From NCBI RefSeq assembly GCF_902497745.1, contig NZ_CABVHJ010000003.1, forward strand, positions 219,319-283,318: a stretch of DNA of 64,000 nucleotides, written 5' to 3'. This document shows positions 37,598 to 47,314 of this stretch, piece after piece. The notes below the pieces were generated by a model. It was not told where the DNA came from. It made no database searches and worked only from the letters and a program-made list of their open reading frames with translations. The translations under genes were made by a program, and so were the position numbers. Each line of letters starts with the position of its first letter. Positions within the stretch are counted from its first letter, which is position 1. The DNA is from Pseudomonas fluorescens (lineage in GTDB: Bacteria; Pseudomonadota; Gammaproteobacteria; Pseudomonadales; Pseudomonadaceae).

Positions 37598-40513
37598 TTA
37601 AGCGAGCAACTGAGCCCAGTTGATCGAGGCATTTTCACCCAGAGTGAAACCTTTGCCGGTCAGGGCCAGGTTGGCGTTGTAAGCCGGATCCTGCGCGAAG
37701 ACGCCGCTCCATTTCTCACGCAGTGTCGCCAGTGCTTGGGGAGCCTCTGGCAACGCGCCGGTATGCAGCACCTGCACCGAAGGCGTCCACACAGTGAGGA
37801 AACCGTTCTGACCGGCCTTGAGGCACAGGTCGACATCGCTGAAACCGTCAGCGAACGTCACTTCATCCAGACCGCCGAGGGCGTTGAACAGCTCTTTGCG
37901 CACCATCAGGCAAACCTTCGACACAGCCGAGTAATTCTGCTCGACAGCCAAACGCTGCATGTAGCCCCCGGCGGTGTGTTTTTCGCCGATGAACGCCGAA
38001 CCCACACCATCGTTAAAGCCTAGAATCAAGCCGGCCTGGGAGACTTTGCCGTCGCGGTCGACCAGTTTGGCACCGACGATGCCCACTTCCGGACGCTGGG
38101 CGTGGTTGAGCAGCGAATCGATCCAGTTCGGGTTGACGACTTCACTGTCAGCGGCCAGCAATACCAGATACTCACCGTTCGCCTGCTCGCTGGCGGCGTT
38201 GTACAAAGCCACCTCACCGAGCGGCTGATCGGCACGCAAGACATTGACTCGAGGATTGCGCAACTGGCCCAGCCAGTCGTTGACCGCCGCCGACTGATTC
38301 GGGTTGGCCGCAACCAGTAATTCATAACGGCTGTAGCGGGTTCTGAGCAGCACGCCCTCCACGCAACGGCGCAGCGCTGGCAGGTCATCACTGGCCGGCA
38401 CAATGATCGACACCATTGGCAGTTCGGTATGACGATAATCGACCTGCCAGGTACCTGGCAGCGACGAAGTGACCTTGGCCTTGTAGCCGCGATTACCCAA
38501 ATGACGCAGCAACGCCAGGCGCTCATGAGCATTCTCTTGCAACACAGCGGCCTGGGTGATCAGCAGCGGCTCGTCGAGGTGTGCCAGACCACCGAGACCG
38601 CCCTGCTCAATCAGGCGCAACAACAGGTCAAACTCCAGCGCCTTGCTGAAATCGGCCTGATAACCGCCCGTTTGAAGGAAAACGTCCCGTCGAATCAGCC
38701 AGTGGCGTGCCATCAGCGATGGAACGCTTTGCAGCAAATCGAGGTTGAAACCTGGGCGGAACACATCCACCAGCGCACCGTCTTCAGTGCGCTGGATTTC
38801 ATCGGTGGCCACCGCGCGAAGATCCGCGGCTGACATCAACTCCAGGCCAGCGCGCAACAGGCCACCGGCGGTGAATTCTTCGCCCACGTTGGCCAGCAGC
38901 AACCAGTCGCATGGAGACTGCGCGGCGCTCAGGTTGAGTTTGTCGATGAAGTTGCCCGGCGTGACCCGGACAAAGTGCAGGATATTTTGCGCGGTTGTCG
39001 CAGACTGCGGCTCGCCCGTGGTGAAGACCACGATTTTGAAAGCTTTGCTGTACCCTTCGACGAGGCTGTCGAGGGTGACTTGCAGCTTGTCGACGTCGTT
39101 GTCCAGATCCAGCAGAAAAATGCCGAATTGTGGTCCGCCATTGTTCGCCGCCAGATGCGCGGCAATCAACCCGGCCTCTTCAGCATCCGGCTTGCGGGCT
39201 GCCATCCAGTCGAGCAAACGACCTGAACGCATCTTGTTGAAGACCGGGTAGTGATCGACGTTAGACACGCTTTCAAGACCGGCGCCCCAATCAGCCATTT
39301 CCTGCGCCTGATCTTCCTCGCCGAGGACCTGCAGTTGCTCGGCCAGGCGCTTGACCACGCGACGGTTGAACACGTTTCTGTCATGGGCCTGCCACAAACG
39401 GTCGAGGACACTTTCCGCCGTATCGTTATTGCGCGACTGCAGCAGGTACTCCTGCCGGGTCCAGATGCCTTCGAGCTTTTCCAGTTGAATACGCCCGGCC
39501 GGCATCGCGTGCAGCAGAAACTCGAACTGGGTCAGCAAGTCAAAAAAGCGCTGGTTGTAGAACGGCATCTCGACGTATTGCCGTGGCCCGAATTTACGCT
39601 CAGGCGCCTTGGTCAGGGGGTTCCAGGTCGACTCGAAAATCACCTCGGCCGTCAACGCCCGCCCACTGACCAGGCTGTCGGTCATGGCCGCGAAGCTTTC
39701 CAGGGCAAACGCCTTGCGCTGCGCCTGGTCGAGATCGTTGATACCCGTCGGCAGCGACGCGAGGAATTCGGCGAAGGCTTCCCGCTCGGCCACTGACTTG
39801 GAATCGGTGTACGACAGCGCGTGATACACCTCGGTGTTGTGGTCGGAGAAACCGACGTTGATCTCGCGCACGACATACGGAATCGGCAGGATCCGCGCCT
39901 TGGCGTTCGCCAGCAGGTAATAGGTGTGGCCGATCTCCTGCCATTCGAAACTGGTGCCCGCCGGCAATGCCGCGTACCAGTCCTGAATGATAGAGGTACG
40001 GCATACGCCGTAGAACGGCGGCACGTACTGGTGCATGAAATCGAGGACCCGATCCTCGGCGCGCTCCGACGCATAGTCTTCGCAGATTTTCTTGTCGCGG
40101 CGGTAGTAGGTGACGCTGCCTGCCAGCGCCAGGTACATCAGGCAGTAGCCGTGGCACAAACCATAGTCGCGGTTCGCTTCCAGGAAGTTGACCGATTCAG
40201 CCAGCGACTCATGCAGGATGAAGTCGTCGTCGGCGGCGAACACCATGTAAGGCGTGGTCAGCTGCGCAACGCCGTAGGTCAGTTTGGCCTGCATGCCCCA
40301 GTAGGCGAATTGCGGCAGGTGCTGGTAATCGACCGCCGAAAAATCACCTTCCGGGCGCTCGGGAGACGAGTCCAGCACCAGAACCTTGCAAGGCAGGCTG
40401 CTGTAATACTGCAGCGCTCGACGCAGAAACGCCGGGCGGTTGTGGGTGATCAGTACCACCGTCAGCAACTCGCTCAATGGCAGCTTTTGTTCAGAAACAG
40501 ACTTGCCTTGCAT
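37598..40513 (-). CDS. Large multidomain glycosyltransferase (GT2 modules)
   Basis: 971 residues, no signal peptide, cytoplasmic. Residues about 12-240 form a GT2-like domain (LTVVLITHNRPAFLRRALQYY, FAADDDFILHESL) of the type I recall as TIGR00180. A middle region (about 450-690) resembles a degenerate GT2. A C-terminal GT2 domain (about 705-940) has SIIVPASDDLPALRRCVEG and SDVDLCLKAG. The middle and C-terminal modules are shared with the 1200-residue protein at 48788-52390. It starts 55 bases after the CmcI-like gene and stops 23 bases before pseB. A role in building the flagellin or surface glycan is inferred. Confidence 0.85.
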   Translation of the reverse strand: MQGKSVSEQKLPLSELLTVVLITHNRPAFLRRALQYYSSLPCKVLVLDSSPERPEGDFSAVDYQHLPQFAYWGMQAKLTYGVAQLTTPYMVFAADDDFILHESLAESVNFLEANRDYGLCHGYCLMYLALAGSVTYYRRDKKICEDYASERAEDRVLDFMHQYVPPFYGVCRTSIIQDWYAALPAGTSFEWQEIGHTYYLLANAKARILPIPYVVREINVGFSDHNTEVYHALSYTDSKSVAEREAFAEFLASLPTGINDLDQAQRKAFALESFAAMTDSLVSGRALTAEVIFESTWNPLTKAPERKFGPRQYVEMPFYNQRFFDLLTQFEFLLHAMPAGRIQLEKLEGIWTRQEYLLQSRNNDTAESVLDRLWQAHDRNVFNRRVVKRLAEQLQVLGEEDQAQEMADWGAGLESVSNVDHYPVFNKMRSGRLLDWMAARKPDAEEAGLIAAHLAANNGGPQFGIFLLDLDNDVDKLQVTLDSLVEGYSKAFKIVVFTTGEPQSATTAQNILHFVRVTPGNFIDKLNLSAAQSPCDWLLLANVGEEFTAGGLLRAGLELMSAADLRAVATDEIQRTEDGALVDVFRPGFNLDLLQSVPSLMARHWLIRRDVFLQTGGYQADFSKALEFDLLLRLIEQGGLGGLAHLDEPLLITQAAVLQENAHERLALLRHLGNRGYKAKVTSSLPGTWQVDYRHTELPMVSIIVPASDDLPALRRCVEGVLLRTRYSRYELLVAANPNQSAAVNDWLGQLRNPRVNVLRADQPLGEVALYNAASEQANGEYLVLLAADSEVVNPNWIDSLLNHAQRPEVGIVGAKLVDRDGKVSQAGLILGFNDGVGSAFIGEKHTAGGYMQRLAVEQNYSAVSKVCLMVRKELFNALGGLDEVTFADGFSDVDLCLKAGQNGFLTVWTPSVQVLHTGALPEAPQALATLREKWSGVFAQDPAYNANLALTGKGFTLGENASINWAQLLA

Positions 40514-40568
40514 AACTTCTCCCACGACCGGCGAAACCGCCCGAAAAACGCTTTGATAATGGAACTGA

Positions 40569-41303
40569 TTAACGAACCCGGCGCAGATAACCGTCCGACG
40601 CGACGGTGATCAGCAGCTTGTCTTGCATCGCCTGATCAATCTCGAAATCGTCGTTCTCTTTGAGGTACGCCCAGACGGCGGTTTTCGGGTTGTCGCCCGG
40701 GCCCCATGGGCGATCCGGGAAGGCATCGGCCGGCATGTCTTCGACCACCGTGTCCATGACCACGCAATAGCTGTCGACCGACACCAGTGGTGCGTAGAGA
40801 CGCAATTCTTCGAGGACATGTTCGTGGGTGTGGTTGGAGTCGAGTACGACGATGACTTTCTTGCCGGCCGCCGCCTGACGCACTTGCTCGACCACCGCCG
40901 GATCGAGGCTCGAACCTTCGATCATGCTGATGCGCTTGATCATCGGATGACTTTCGATGGCCTCGCGGTTGTGCGCACGAATATCGCGATCAATGCCCAG
41001 CACTTCACCGTGGCCCTGCAATTCGAGCAGCGAGGCGTAGTAAATTATTGAACCGCCATGAGCGATACCGCATTCGATCACCAGATCCGGCTTGATCCGC
41101 CAGATCAGTTCCTGCATGGCCATCATGTCTTGAGGCAACTGGATGATCGGCCGGCCCATCCACGAGAAATGGTAGGTGTATTTGTGCTTGGCCGACTGGT
41201 TGTAGAACTCTTGGGCCAGCGCCTTCAAGTCCTTGTCCTGGCCTTGGGCAGTCACTTCAGCCTGGCACTCCGCCTCGAAGGCTTTGATTAGGTTATCGCT
41301 CAT
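40569..41303 (-). CDS. CmcI/cephalosporin hydroxylase-family methyltransferase
   Basis: 244 residues. The Rossmann motif LVIECGIAHGGSIIYYASLL and later VIVVLDSNHTHEHVLEELRLY are typical of the CmcI family (PF04989), which are SAM-dependent methyltransferases despite the hydroxylase name. Members are frequent in sugar-modification clusters. Likely O-methylation of a glycan residue; substrate unknown. It lies between the CDP-sugar genes and the 971-residue glycosyltransferase. Confidence 0.82.
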   Translation of the reverse strand: MSDNLIKAFEAECQAEVTAQGQDKDLKALAQEFYNQSAKHKYTYHFSWMGRPIIQLPQDMMAMQELIWRIKPDLVIECGIAHGGSIIYYASLLELQGHGEVLGIDRDIRAHNREAIESHPMIKRISMIEGSSLDPAVVEQVRQAAAGKKVIVVLDSNHTHEHVLEELRLYAPLVSVDSYCVVMDTVVEDMPADAFPDRPWGPGDNPKTAVWAYLKENDDFEIDQAMQDKLLITVASDGYLRRVR

Positions 41304-41381
41304 TGTCCGGTCTCACTGAAAAGTCATTTGATAATCACGCTGCCAACAAGGCATTCGCCTTGAGGCGCATCAATCGATGCG

Positions 41382-42227
41382 TTACGCCTCGAGTAACTGT
41401 TGCAATCGGTCGACCACGGCCCAGAACGCCAAGGGCTCGTGTGTCGGATAGGGGTAATGCCCCAGATTCAAATCGATCGAAGCGCCGCGCTCGCTCAGGC
41501 GTTGCTCGACCAGTGCTCTTACCGAAACCGGCTGACCGCTGGCGCAATTGATCACGCCGTTGAAGTCGGTTTTTTGCAGGATCGCGGCGAGGTAACCGGC
41601 AGCGCGTTCAATCGGCAGAAAATCGCGCAACTGCTCACCGGCGGACATGTTGAACGACGCTTCACCGGCATCGATCGCCCGGTCCAGTGCGGCCAACAGA
41701 CTGTTGGGGTTTTGCCCTTCGCCATGCAGATAGAACAAGCGCGCCCACTGCAAAGTAAACGGATGCTCCTGCTGCAGATTTTGCAAAAACAGGTGCAGCG
41801 TGTGCTTGGCCAGACCGTAAGGATTGCTCGGCTTCGGCTCGGTGTTTTCACTGAGTGGGCCGCTTTGCAGGCCGTATTCGAAACAGGTGCCGGTAACCAG
41901 CACCTGCTGCACGCCCGCCTCGACCGCGCTTTTGATAAAGCGGTAATCGGCCATCAGGTTGTGTTCGAAATGGAACAGCGCCCGGTAGTTCGGCAAGCCC
42001 GGCCAGGCCAGATGCGCCAGCGCGTCGATGCCATCGGTCAACGCGTGGATATCGAGATCGGCGGCGTGAATATCCGCGGCGATGAACTCGACGTTGTTGA
42101 TCCACGGCATGCCTTGCGCGGTTTCTGCGTTGCGCGCCACGGCGCGAACATCGCAGCCGTGTGCAAGCAACGCCGCGACCAGATGCCGACCGACAAACCC
42201 TGTGGCGCCAGTGACCAGAACCTTCAC
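41382..42227 (-). CDS. NAD-dependent sugar epimerase/reductase (extended SDR)
   Basis: 281 residues. N-terminal GATGFVG nucleotide motif (7-13) and active-site YGLAK fit the extended SDR family. It is coupled to the C-methyltransferase by an ATGA overlap, so it most likely reduces the C4 ketone (or epimerises) of the methylated CDP-sugar as the last step. Product stereochemistry cannot be read from sequence. Confidence 0.83.
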   Translation of the reverse strand: MKVLVTGATGFVGRHLVAALLAHGCDVRAVARNAETAQGMPWINNVEFIAADIHAADLDIHALTDGIDALAHLAWPGLPNYRALFHFEHNLMADYRFIKSAVEAGVQQVLVTGTCFEYGLQSGPLSENTEPKPSNPYGLAKHTLHLFLQNLQQEHPFTLQWARLFYLHGEGQNPNSLLAALDRAIDAGEASFNMSAGEQLRDFLPIERAAGYLAAILQKTDFNGVINCASGQPVSVRALVEQRLSERGASIDLNLGHYPYPTHEPLAFWAVVDRLQQLLEA

Positions 42228-43450
42228 AGCACGCTCAACTCAGGCACGGCGATCACGAAGCGGCCATCCCACTGACGCACTTGCGCCAGTTGCTGACTGA
42301 CTTCGTGCAGCAGGTTCCACGGCAGCACCAGCACGTAATCCGGTTTTTCGAGATCAATCTGCGCCGGCGCCACAATCGGAATGCGGCTACCCGGCAGGAA
42401 CTTGCCCTGCTTGTGCGGATTGGCATCGGCGACCCAGGCCAGCAGGTCCGGTTTGACCCCGGCGTAATTGAGCAAGGTGTTGCCTTTGGCCGCCGCGCCA
42501 TAACCGACCACACGTTTACCGTCAGCCTTGGCCTGCAACAGGAAACGCAACAGTTCATGCTTGATGCGTTCAGCGGCAGGCGCGAGGGTGGCGTAGTACT
42601 CAGCGGTTTTCACCCCGGCATCCAGTTCGGCTTTCAACTGTTGTTGCACCGCAGGTTGAACCGCGCGGCGCTGGCCGTCCTTGCGCTGCACGAACACGCG
42701 CAGCGAACCGCCGTGGGTGGTCAGTTGGCTGACGTCGAACACTTCCAGACCATTGCGCTCGCACAGGGTCTGCACGGCGGTCAGCGACAGATAGGAATAG
42801 TGCTCGTGATACAGCGTGTCGAACTGCGCGCCCGCCATCAGCGTCAGCAGTTGCGGGAATTCGAAGGTGGCCACGCCGGTTGGCTTGAGCAGCGTCGCGA
42901 AGCCGCCGAGGAAATCGTTGATATCCGGCACATGCGCGAGCACGTTGTTGGCCGCCATCAGATCGGCGCCCCAGCCGTCGCTTTTCAATTGCGCAGCAGT
43001 GTCGCGACCGAAGAACAGTTCGCGGATTTCCAGGCCTTTTTCCCGCGCCGCTTGTGCGGTGCTGCGCGTCGGCTCAACACCCAGGCACGGAATGCCGCGA
43101 CCGGCCACGTACTGCAGCAAGTAACCGTCGTTGGCGGCGATTTCCACCACGCGGCTGTCAGCGCTCAGGCCGAAGCGCTCAACCATCTCGGCGACATAAC
43201 GCTCGGCATGGGCCAGCCAGGTGATAGAGAACGAACTGAAGTAAGCGTACTCGGCGTCGAACAGGCTATCGGCGCTGGTGTAATCCTCGGTCTGCACCAG
43301 CCAGCATTGCTGGCACACCGCGACCTTCAACGGGACCCATTGCTCAGCCTGTTCCAGGCGATCGGCGTGGACGTAGGCGTTGGACGGTGGCGAGGTGCCG
43401 AGGTCGATCAGCGGCAGGCTCAGCGGTGCGGCGCACCCACGGCAGTTCAT
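42224..43450 (-). CDS. Sugar C-methyltransferase (three-domain, zinc-binding)
   Basis: 408 residues with the layout of sugar C-methyltransferases such as TylC3/TcaB9: an N-terminal zinc site (CRGCAAPL and VCQQCWLVQ), a central SAM domain (RVVEIAANDGYLLQYV) and a C-terminal domain with VVGYGAAAKGNTLLNY. These enzymes methylate C3 of 4-keto-6-deoxy sugars. With rfbF and rfbG upstream the substrate is probably CDP-4-keto-6-deoxyglucose or its epimer. It is coupled to its neighbours by ATGA overlaps. Confidence 0.87.
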   Translation of the reverse strand: MNCRGCAAPLSLPLIDLGTSPPSNAYVHADRLEQAEQWVPLKVAVCQQCWLVQTEDYTSADSLFDAEYAYFSSFSITWLAHAERYVAEMVERFGLSADSRVVEIAANDGYLLQYVAGRGIPCLGVEPTRSTAQAAREKGLEIRELFFGRDTAAQLKSDGWGADLMAANNVLAHVPDINDFLGGFATLLKPTGVATFEFPQLLTLMAGAQFDTLYHEHYSYLSLTAVQTLCERNGLEVFDVSQLTTHGGSLRVFVQRKDGQRRAVQPAVQQQLKAELDAGVKTAEYYATLAPAAERIKHELLRFLLQAKADGKRVVGYGAAAKGNTLLNYAGVKPDLLAWVADANPHKQGKFLPGSRIPIVAPAQIDLEKPDYVLVLPWNLLHEVSQQLAQVRQWDGRFVIAVPELSVL

Positions 43451-44007
43451 AGACGCACTCCAGCAAAGTGTTGATCGAGCGCGGGATGGCTGGAATCACG
43501 CGCTGACAAATTATTGACAGGCAACGGCCAAGCAATCGCCAGCCGAGGATCGTTCACCGACAGACCGCCCTCATGCTCCGGCGCGTAATCGGCGCTGTGC
43601 AGATAGAGCAACTCGGCATCTTCACTGAGCGTCTGGAAACCGTGGGCGAAGCCAGCCGGGATTAACAAGCTGCGGCCATCACCGGCCTTCAGATGCTCGG
43701 CGTGCCAGTGCAGATACGTTTCAGAATCCGGGCGCAGATCCACCGCCACGTCCCACACTTCACCGCGCAGGCAGGTGATCAGTTTGGCTTCCGGGGCGTT
43801 GGCGTTCTGATAATGCAGACCGCGCACACTGCCCTTCTCGCGGGTGCAGGAATGGTTGATCTGACGGATATGGAATTCACTGCCGAACGCACTCAGGCTG
43901 CCTTCGCAGAACAGCCGTGCGAAGTGCCCGCGCTGATCGTCGAAACGTTTGTGCTGGACGCTGAACAATCCGGCCAGCGGCAATGCTTTCAGAGAAAACT
44001 CACTCAC
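43447..44007 (-). CDS. dTDP-4-dehydrorhamnose 3,5-epimerase homologue
   Basis: 186 residues, cupin fold of the RmlC family. The catalytic His lies in GSVRGLHYQ and the Tyr region in ELLYLHSADYAPEHEGG. It sits between rfbG and the C-methyltransferase, so the substrate is probably the CDP-4-keto-6-deoxy sugar instead of the dTDP form. It may epimerise C3 and/or C5. Called rfbC-like, but a true rhamnose pathway (rmlA, rmlB, rmlD) is not in the window. Confidence 0.87.
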   Translation of the reverse strand: MSEFSLKALPLAGLFSVQHKRFDDQRGHFARLFCEGSLSAFGSEFHIRQINHSCTREKGSVRGLHYQNANAPEAKLITCLRGEVWDVAVDLRPDSETYLHWHAEHLKAGDGRSLLIPAGFAHGFQTLSEDAELLYLHSADYAPEHEGGLSVNDPRLAIAWPLPVNNLSARDSSHPALDQHFAGVRL

Positions 44008-45086
44008 AGCGCGCCTCGATACAGGTTCAATTGGCCGAGGGTGACGCTGCGCATGTCATCGCCGTTCTGCCACGCCAGGTGCCAGTCGAGGGTCTGGGTC
44101 AGGCACTGCTGCAAGGTCCAGCGCGGCTGCCAGCCGAGTACCTGGCGGGCGCGGCTGCTGTCCAGACGCAGCAGGCCGGCCTCGTGCAGTTCGCTTTTTT
44201 CGATGCGCAGACCGCGCGCCTGCGGCCAGCGGCTGGCGAGCAATTCGACGACTTCGCCAACGCTGCACATGTCCGCTTCGCCCGGGCCGAAGTTCCACGC
44301 CCCGGCATATTCCGGCCCTTGTTCGTAGAGGCCGGCGGCCAGTTGCAGGTAACCGGCCAACGGCTCCAGCGCGTGCTGCCACGGACGTACGGCTTGCGGA
44401 TAGCGCAGGGTCACCGGCTCGTCGGCCGTCCAGGCTTTGAGCACGTCGGGAATCAGTCGCTCAGGGGCAAAATCACCGCCGCCGAGGACGTTACCGGCAC
44501 GCGCAGTGGCCAAGGCCAGACCGTGTTCAGCGTACTTGTCGGCCGGGAAGAACGACGCGGCATAGGATTGCGCGAGCAGTTCACAGCAGGCCTTGCTGCT
44601 GCTGTAAGGATCGTGTCCACCGAGGGCTTCGTCTTCGCGGTACGGCCAGAGCCATTCCTTGTTGGCGTAGACCTTGTCGGTGGTCACCAGCACACAGGCG
44701 CGCACGCAACCGACCTGACGAATCGCTTCGAGCAGGTTCAGCGTGCCCATGACGTTGCTGGAGTAAGTGCCGAGCGGATCGCGATAGCCTTCGCGCACCA
44801 GCGGCTGAGCGGCCAGGTGCAGCACGATCTCCGGCTCGGTGTCGGCGATGATTTCCAGCAAGGCGCCCAGATCACGCAAATCACCGCGCTGATCGTTGAT
44901 GCCTTCGTGCACGCGCGCCAGTTCGAACAGGCTCGGTTCAGTCGACGGATCCAGAGAAAAGCCGCTGACTTGCGCGCCGAGGCTTTGCAGCCACAGGGTC
45001 AGCCAACTGCCTTTGAAACCGGTATGTCCGGTGACGAGAACGCGTTTGCCGCGCCAGAAATCCGCACTCAGGCCCATTGCTTCCAT
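44004..45086 (-). CDS. rfbG: CDP-glucose 4,6-dehydratase
   Basis: 360 residues, extended SDR with [10 protein letters not shown] near the N-terminus and the active-site [11 protein letters not shown]. It converts CDP-glucose to CDP-4-keto-6-deoxyglucose. The ATG at 45086 follows GGGGAGG with good spacing and overlaps the end of rfbF by 19 bases. No rfbH-type 3-dehydratase follows, so this does not lead to a 3,6-dideoxyhexose. Confidence 0.93.
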   Translation of the reverse strand: MEAMGLSADFWRGKRVLVTGHTGFKGSWLTLWLQSLGAQVSGFSLDPSTEPSLFELARVHEGINDQRGDLRDLGALLEIIADTEPEIVLHLAAQPLVREGYRDPLGTYSSNVMGTLNLLEAIRQVGCVRACVLVTTDKVYANKEWLWPYREDEALGGHDPYSSSKACCELLAQSYAASFFPADKYAEHGLALATARAGNVLGGGDFAPERLIPDVLKAWTADEPVTLRYPQAVRPWQHALEPLAGYLQLAAGLYEQGPEYAGAWNFGPGEADMCSVGEVVELLASRWPQARGLRIEKSELHEAGLLRLDSSRARQVLGWQPRWTLQQCLTQTLDWHLAWQNGDDMRSVTLGQLNLYRGAL

Positions 45087-45841
45087 GGGGCCTCCCCGCT
45101 CTGCCACAACGCTTCGAGATGGTTCTTGTCGCGCAGGGTGTCCATCGGGTGCCAGAAGCCTTCGTGCTCAAAGGCTTTGAGCTGTTCATCCTGAGCCAGA
45201 CGGGCCAATGGCTCGGCCTCCCAAGTGGTTTCATCACCAGCGATGTACGGCAACACTTTCGGCGACAGCACGAAAAAGCCGCCATTGATCCAGCCGCCAT
45301 CACCACGAGGTTTTTCGGTGAAACCGAGGACCTGATCGCCTTGACGCTCCAGCGCACCGTAGCGCCCTGGCGGTTGCACGGCGGTCACGGTCGCGAGGCG
45401 GCCATGAGCCTTGTGGTAATCGACCAACTGACGAATGTTCAGATCGGAAACGCCGTCGCCGTAGGTGAAGCAAAACGCTTCTTCATCCTTGAGGTAACGG
45501 CCGGCACGCAGCAGCCGGCCACCGGTCATGGTTTCCTCGCCGGTGTCGATGAGCGTGACGCTCCACGGTTCGCTGTAATTCTGATGCACGTCCATGCGGT
45601 TTTCGCGCATGTTGAAGGTGACGTCGGAGGTGTGCAGGAAGTAGTTGGCGAAGAAATCCTTGATCGCATAACCCTTGTAGCCGAGGCAGATCACGAAGTC
45701 ATGAATTCCGTGAGCGGAATACTGCTTCATGATGTGCCAGAGAATTGGCTTGCCGCCGATCTCGATCATCGGCTTGGGCTTAAGGTGCGACTCTTCACTG
45801 ATGCGCGTGCCGAGGCCACCCGCCAAAATTACTGCCTTCAT
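45068..45841 (-). CDS. rfbF: Glucose-1-phosphate cytidylyltransferase
   Basis: 257 residues, the exact family size, starting [18 protein letters not shown] and with [16 protein letters not shown]. It makes CDP-glucose from glucose-1-phosphate and CTP. It is the first gene of the glycan operon that runs to pseI. A possible sigma-54 promoter lies about 140 bases upstream. Confidence 0.95.
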   Translation of the reverse strand: MKAVILAGGLGTRISEESHLKPKPMIEIGGKPILWHIMKQYSAHGIHDFVICLGYKGYAIKDFFANYFLHTSDVTFNMRENRMDVHQNYSEPWSVTLIDTGEETMTGGRLLRAGRYLKDEEAFCFTYGDGVSDLNIRQLVDYHKAHGRLATVTAVQPPGRYGALERQGDQVLGFTEKPRGDGGWINGGFFVLSPKVLPYIAGDETTWEAEPLARLAQDEQLKAFEHEGFWHPMDTLRDKNHLEALWQSGEAPWKQWA

Positions 45842-45977
45842 CGTCTCCCCTCTTGTTCGTCACCGGGCTGCGCGCAGCTTTCTTGAGCTTTGCGGGCCAT
45901 CTGGCTCAACCTTTTGCCGCTCCGGGCGCCGGTGGGATGACCGCTAGCGCTCGTTTTATGGCGATTTGAGGGGGACT

Positions 45978-45993
45978 TGCAGGAAACGCGCCA
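45978..45993 (-). promoter_or_regulatory. Possible sigma-54 promoter for the glycan operon
   Basis: Minus strand TGGCGCG-TTTC-CTGCA keeps GG and GC at -24/-12 spacing with one mismatch in each box. It lies in the 292-base gap between the RTX terminator and rfbF, which contains no gene. Confidence 0.4.
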
Positions 45994-46050
45994 GCTCGTC
46001 TGCCTCCGTTGACTGCCAACACCGGCGGCAGCGACGAGCACTAGGGGGAT

Positions 46051-46085
46051 AAAAAAGAGAGCCCGATCTACCAGGATCGGGCTCC
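46051..46085 (-). terminator. Terminator of the RTX gene
   Basis: GAGCCCGATC and GATCGGGCTC pair perfectly around a six-base loop and are followed on the minus strand by TCTTTTTT, about 50 bases after the RTX stop. Confidence 0.88.
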
Positions 46086-46133
46086 CTTCGTTACAGCGCA
46101 AAATGCCTTCAACGCGACTGCGAGGCAGATGAA

Positions 46134-47258
46134 TCAACCAAACATGGCAAACCCATCGCCATTGATCGGCAGAACATCACCGTTGGCTGCCTTGAAGTGT
46201 TCGATGGTGTTGCCACCCGCGAACCAGTCCTGCAATTTGACACCTTGCTGGGTTGGGTCGGACGGTGGGAAATATCCGTCGCTGAGGTACAGATCATCGC
46301 CAACCCGCGCCAGCTGCAACGTGTCAGCCGAGCGAATGTTATTCAGGATCAAGGTGTCATTGGTGCTGACCCCGTCATCGCGGATAGTCACCAGCAGGCT
46401 GGTGTTGACGAAGTAGGTGTCATCGCCCTCGCCACCATTGGCAAAGCCGCTGGCCTTCATCTGCCCAGGGGCAGTATGCAAGGCGCCAAAGGTCAATGCG
46501 TCATTGCCCGCACCACCTAGCAAGACAAAGTTCGCCCCCGTACCGAGCAGATCGTCATTGCCCTCCCCGCCATCTGCAGTGCCACTGACGACATAAATCG
46601 TGTCGTGACCGGCCTCACCATAGGCGATAGTGCCACGGTCATCCGGAGCGCTGACGATCATGTCGTTGCCATTGCCGCCGTACAACATGTCAGCTTGCGG
46701 CCCTGCGGCAGCCACGTCGACCGCGAACGGCCCGAGCTGGGTGTAGAAGCTGCCGTAAATGACATCGTTGCCGTCGCCACCATAAATGGTGTCATTGCCG
46801 AGGCCGCCTTCAAGACCATTGGCCAGCGCATTGCCGGTCAGGGTGTCATTGAAATGGGTGCCGATAATGCTCTCCACATTGATCAGCACATCGCCCTGCG
46901 CATCGCCGCCCTGATTGACGCCGGTTTGCAGATTGATATTCACCGCCGTGGCGCTGTTGAGGTACCAGACGGTGTCGATCCCTTCACGACCGTCGATCAC
47001 ATCGGCGCCACCGCCACCGACGAAGTTGTCGTTGATCGCAGTGCCGGACAAGGTGTCAGCAAAATTACTGCCCTGGAAGATCTCGATCCCGGCGAAGGTA
47101 TCGCCAGCAGCATCACCGGCGTTGACATTGGTTTTCAGGTCGATGGTAACGCCACTGTAGGACGACTCGTAGCTGACCAGATCGAAGCCTGTACCGCCAT
47201 CAAGTGCCAGGGCGGCAGTACCGCCAACAAAGACGTCGTTGAAGTTCGAACCACGCAT
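46134..47258 (-). CDS. RTX calcium-binding repeat protein, 3' part after a frameshift
   Basis: Up to 374 residues in the frame listed; homology runs on without an in-frame start to about 47330. It has at least six blocks of calcium-binding nonapeptide repeats (GGLGNDTIYGGDGNDVIYG, GGNGNDMIV, GGAGNDALTFG). It ends with a domain (TIRDDGVSTNDTLILNNIRS..GVKLQDWFAG) common at the C-terminus of RTX proteins. No signal peptide is expected; type I secretion is the usual route, but no transporter genes are in the window. It is joined to 47315-48562 by a one-base deletion. Confidence 0.78.
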   Translation of the reverse strand: MRGSNFNDVFVGGTAALALDGGTGFDLVSYESSYSGVTIDLKTNVNAGDAAGDTFAGIEIFQGSNFADTLSGTAINDNFVGGGGADVIDGREGIDTVWYLNSATAVNINLQTGVNQGGDAQGDVLINVESIIGTHFNDTLTGNALANGLEGGLGNDTIYGGDGNDVIYGSFYTQLGPFAVDVAAAGPQADMLYGGNGNDMIVSAPDDRGTIAYGEAGHDTIYVVSGTADGGEGNDDLLGTGANFVLLGGAGNDALTFGALHTAPGQMKASGFANGGEGDDTYFVNTSLLVTIRDDGVSTNDTLILNNIRSADTLQLARVGDDLYLSDGYFPPSDPTQQGVKLQDWFAGGNTIEHFKAANGDVLPINGDGFAMFG

Positions 47259-47314
47259 TGCTTCAATGCTGTTATAGGTATCACCCAGCGCGATCCCGGT
47301 ATTGACCCCGATTG

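Noticed and set aside
43447..45841. dTDP-rhamnose pathway
   Set aside because: Only an RmlC homologue is present; nucleotidyltransferase and dehydratase are of the CDP-glucose type and rmlA, rmlB, rmlD are absent.
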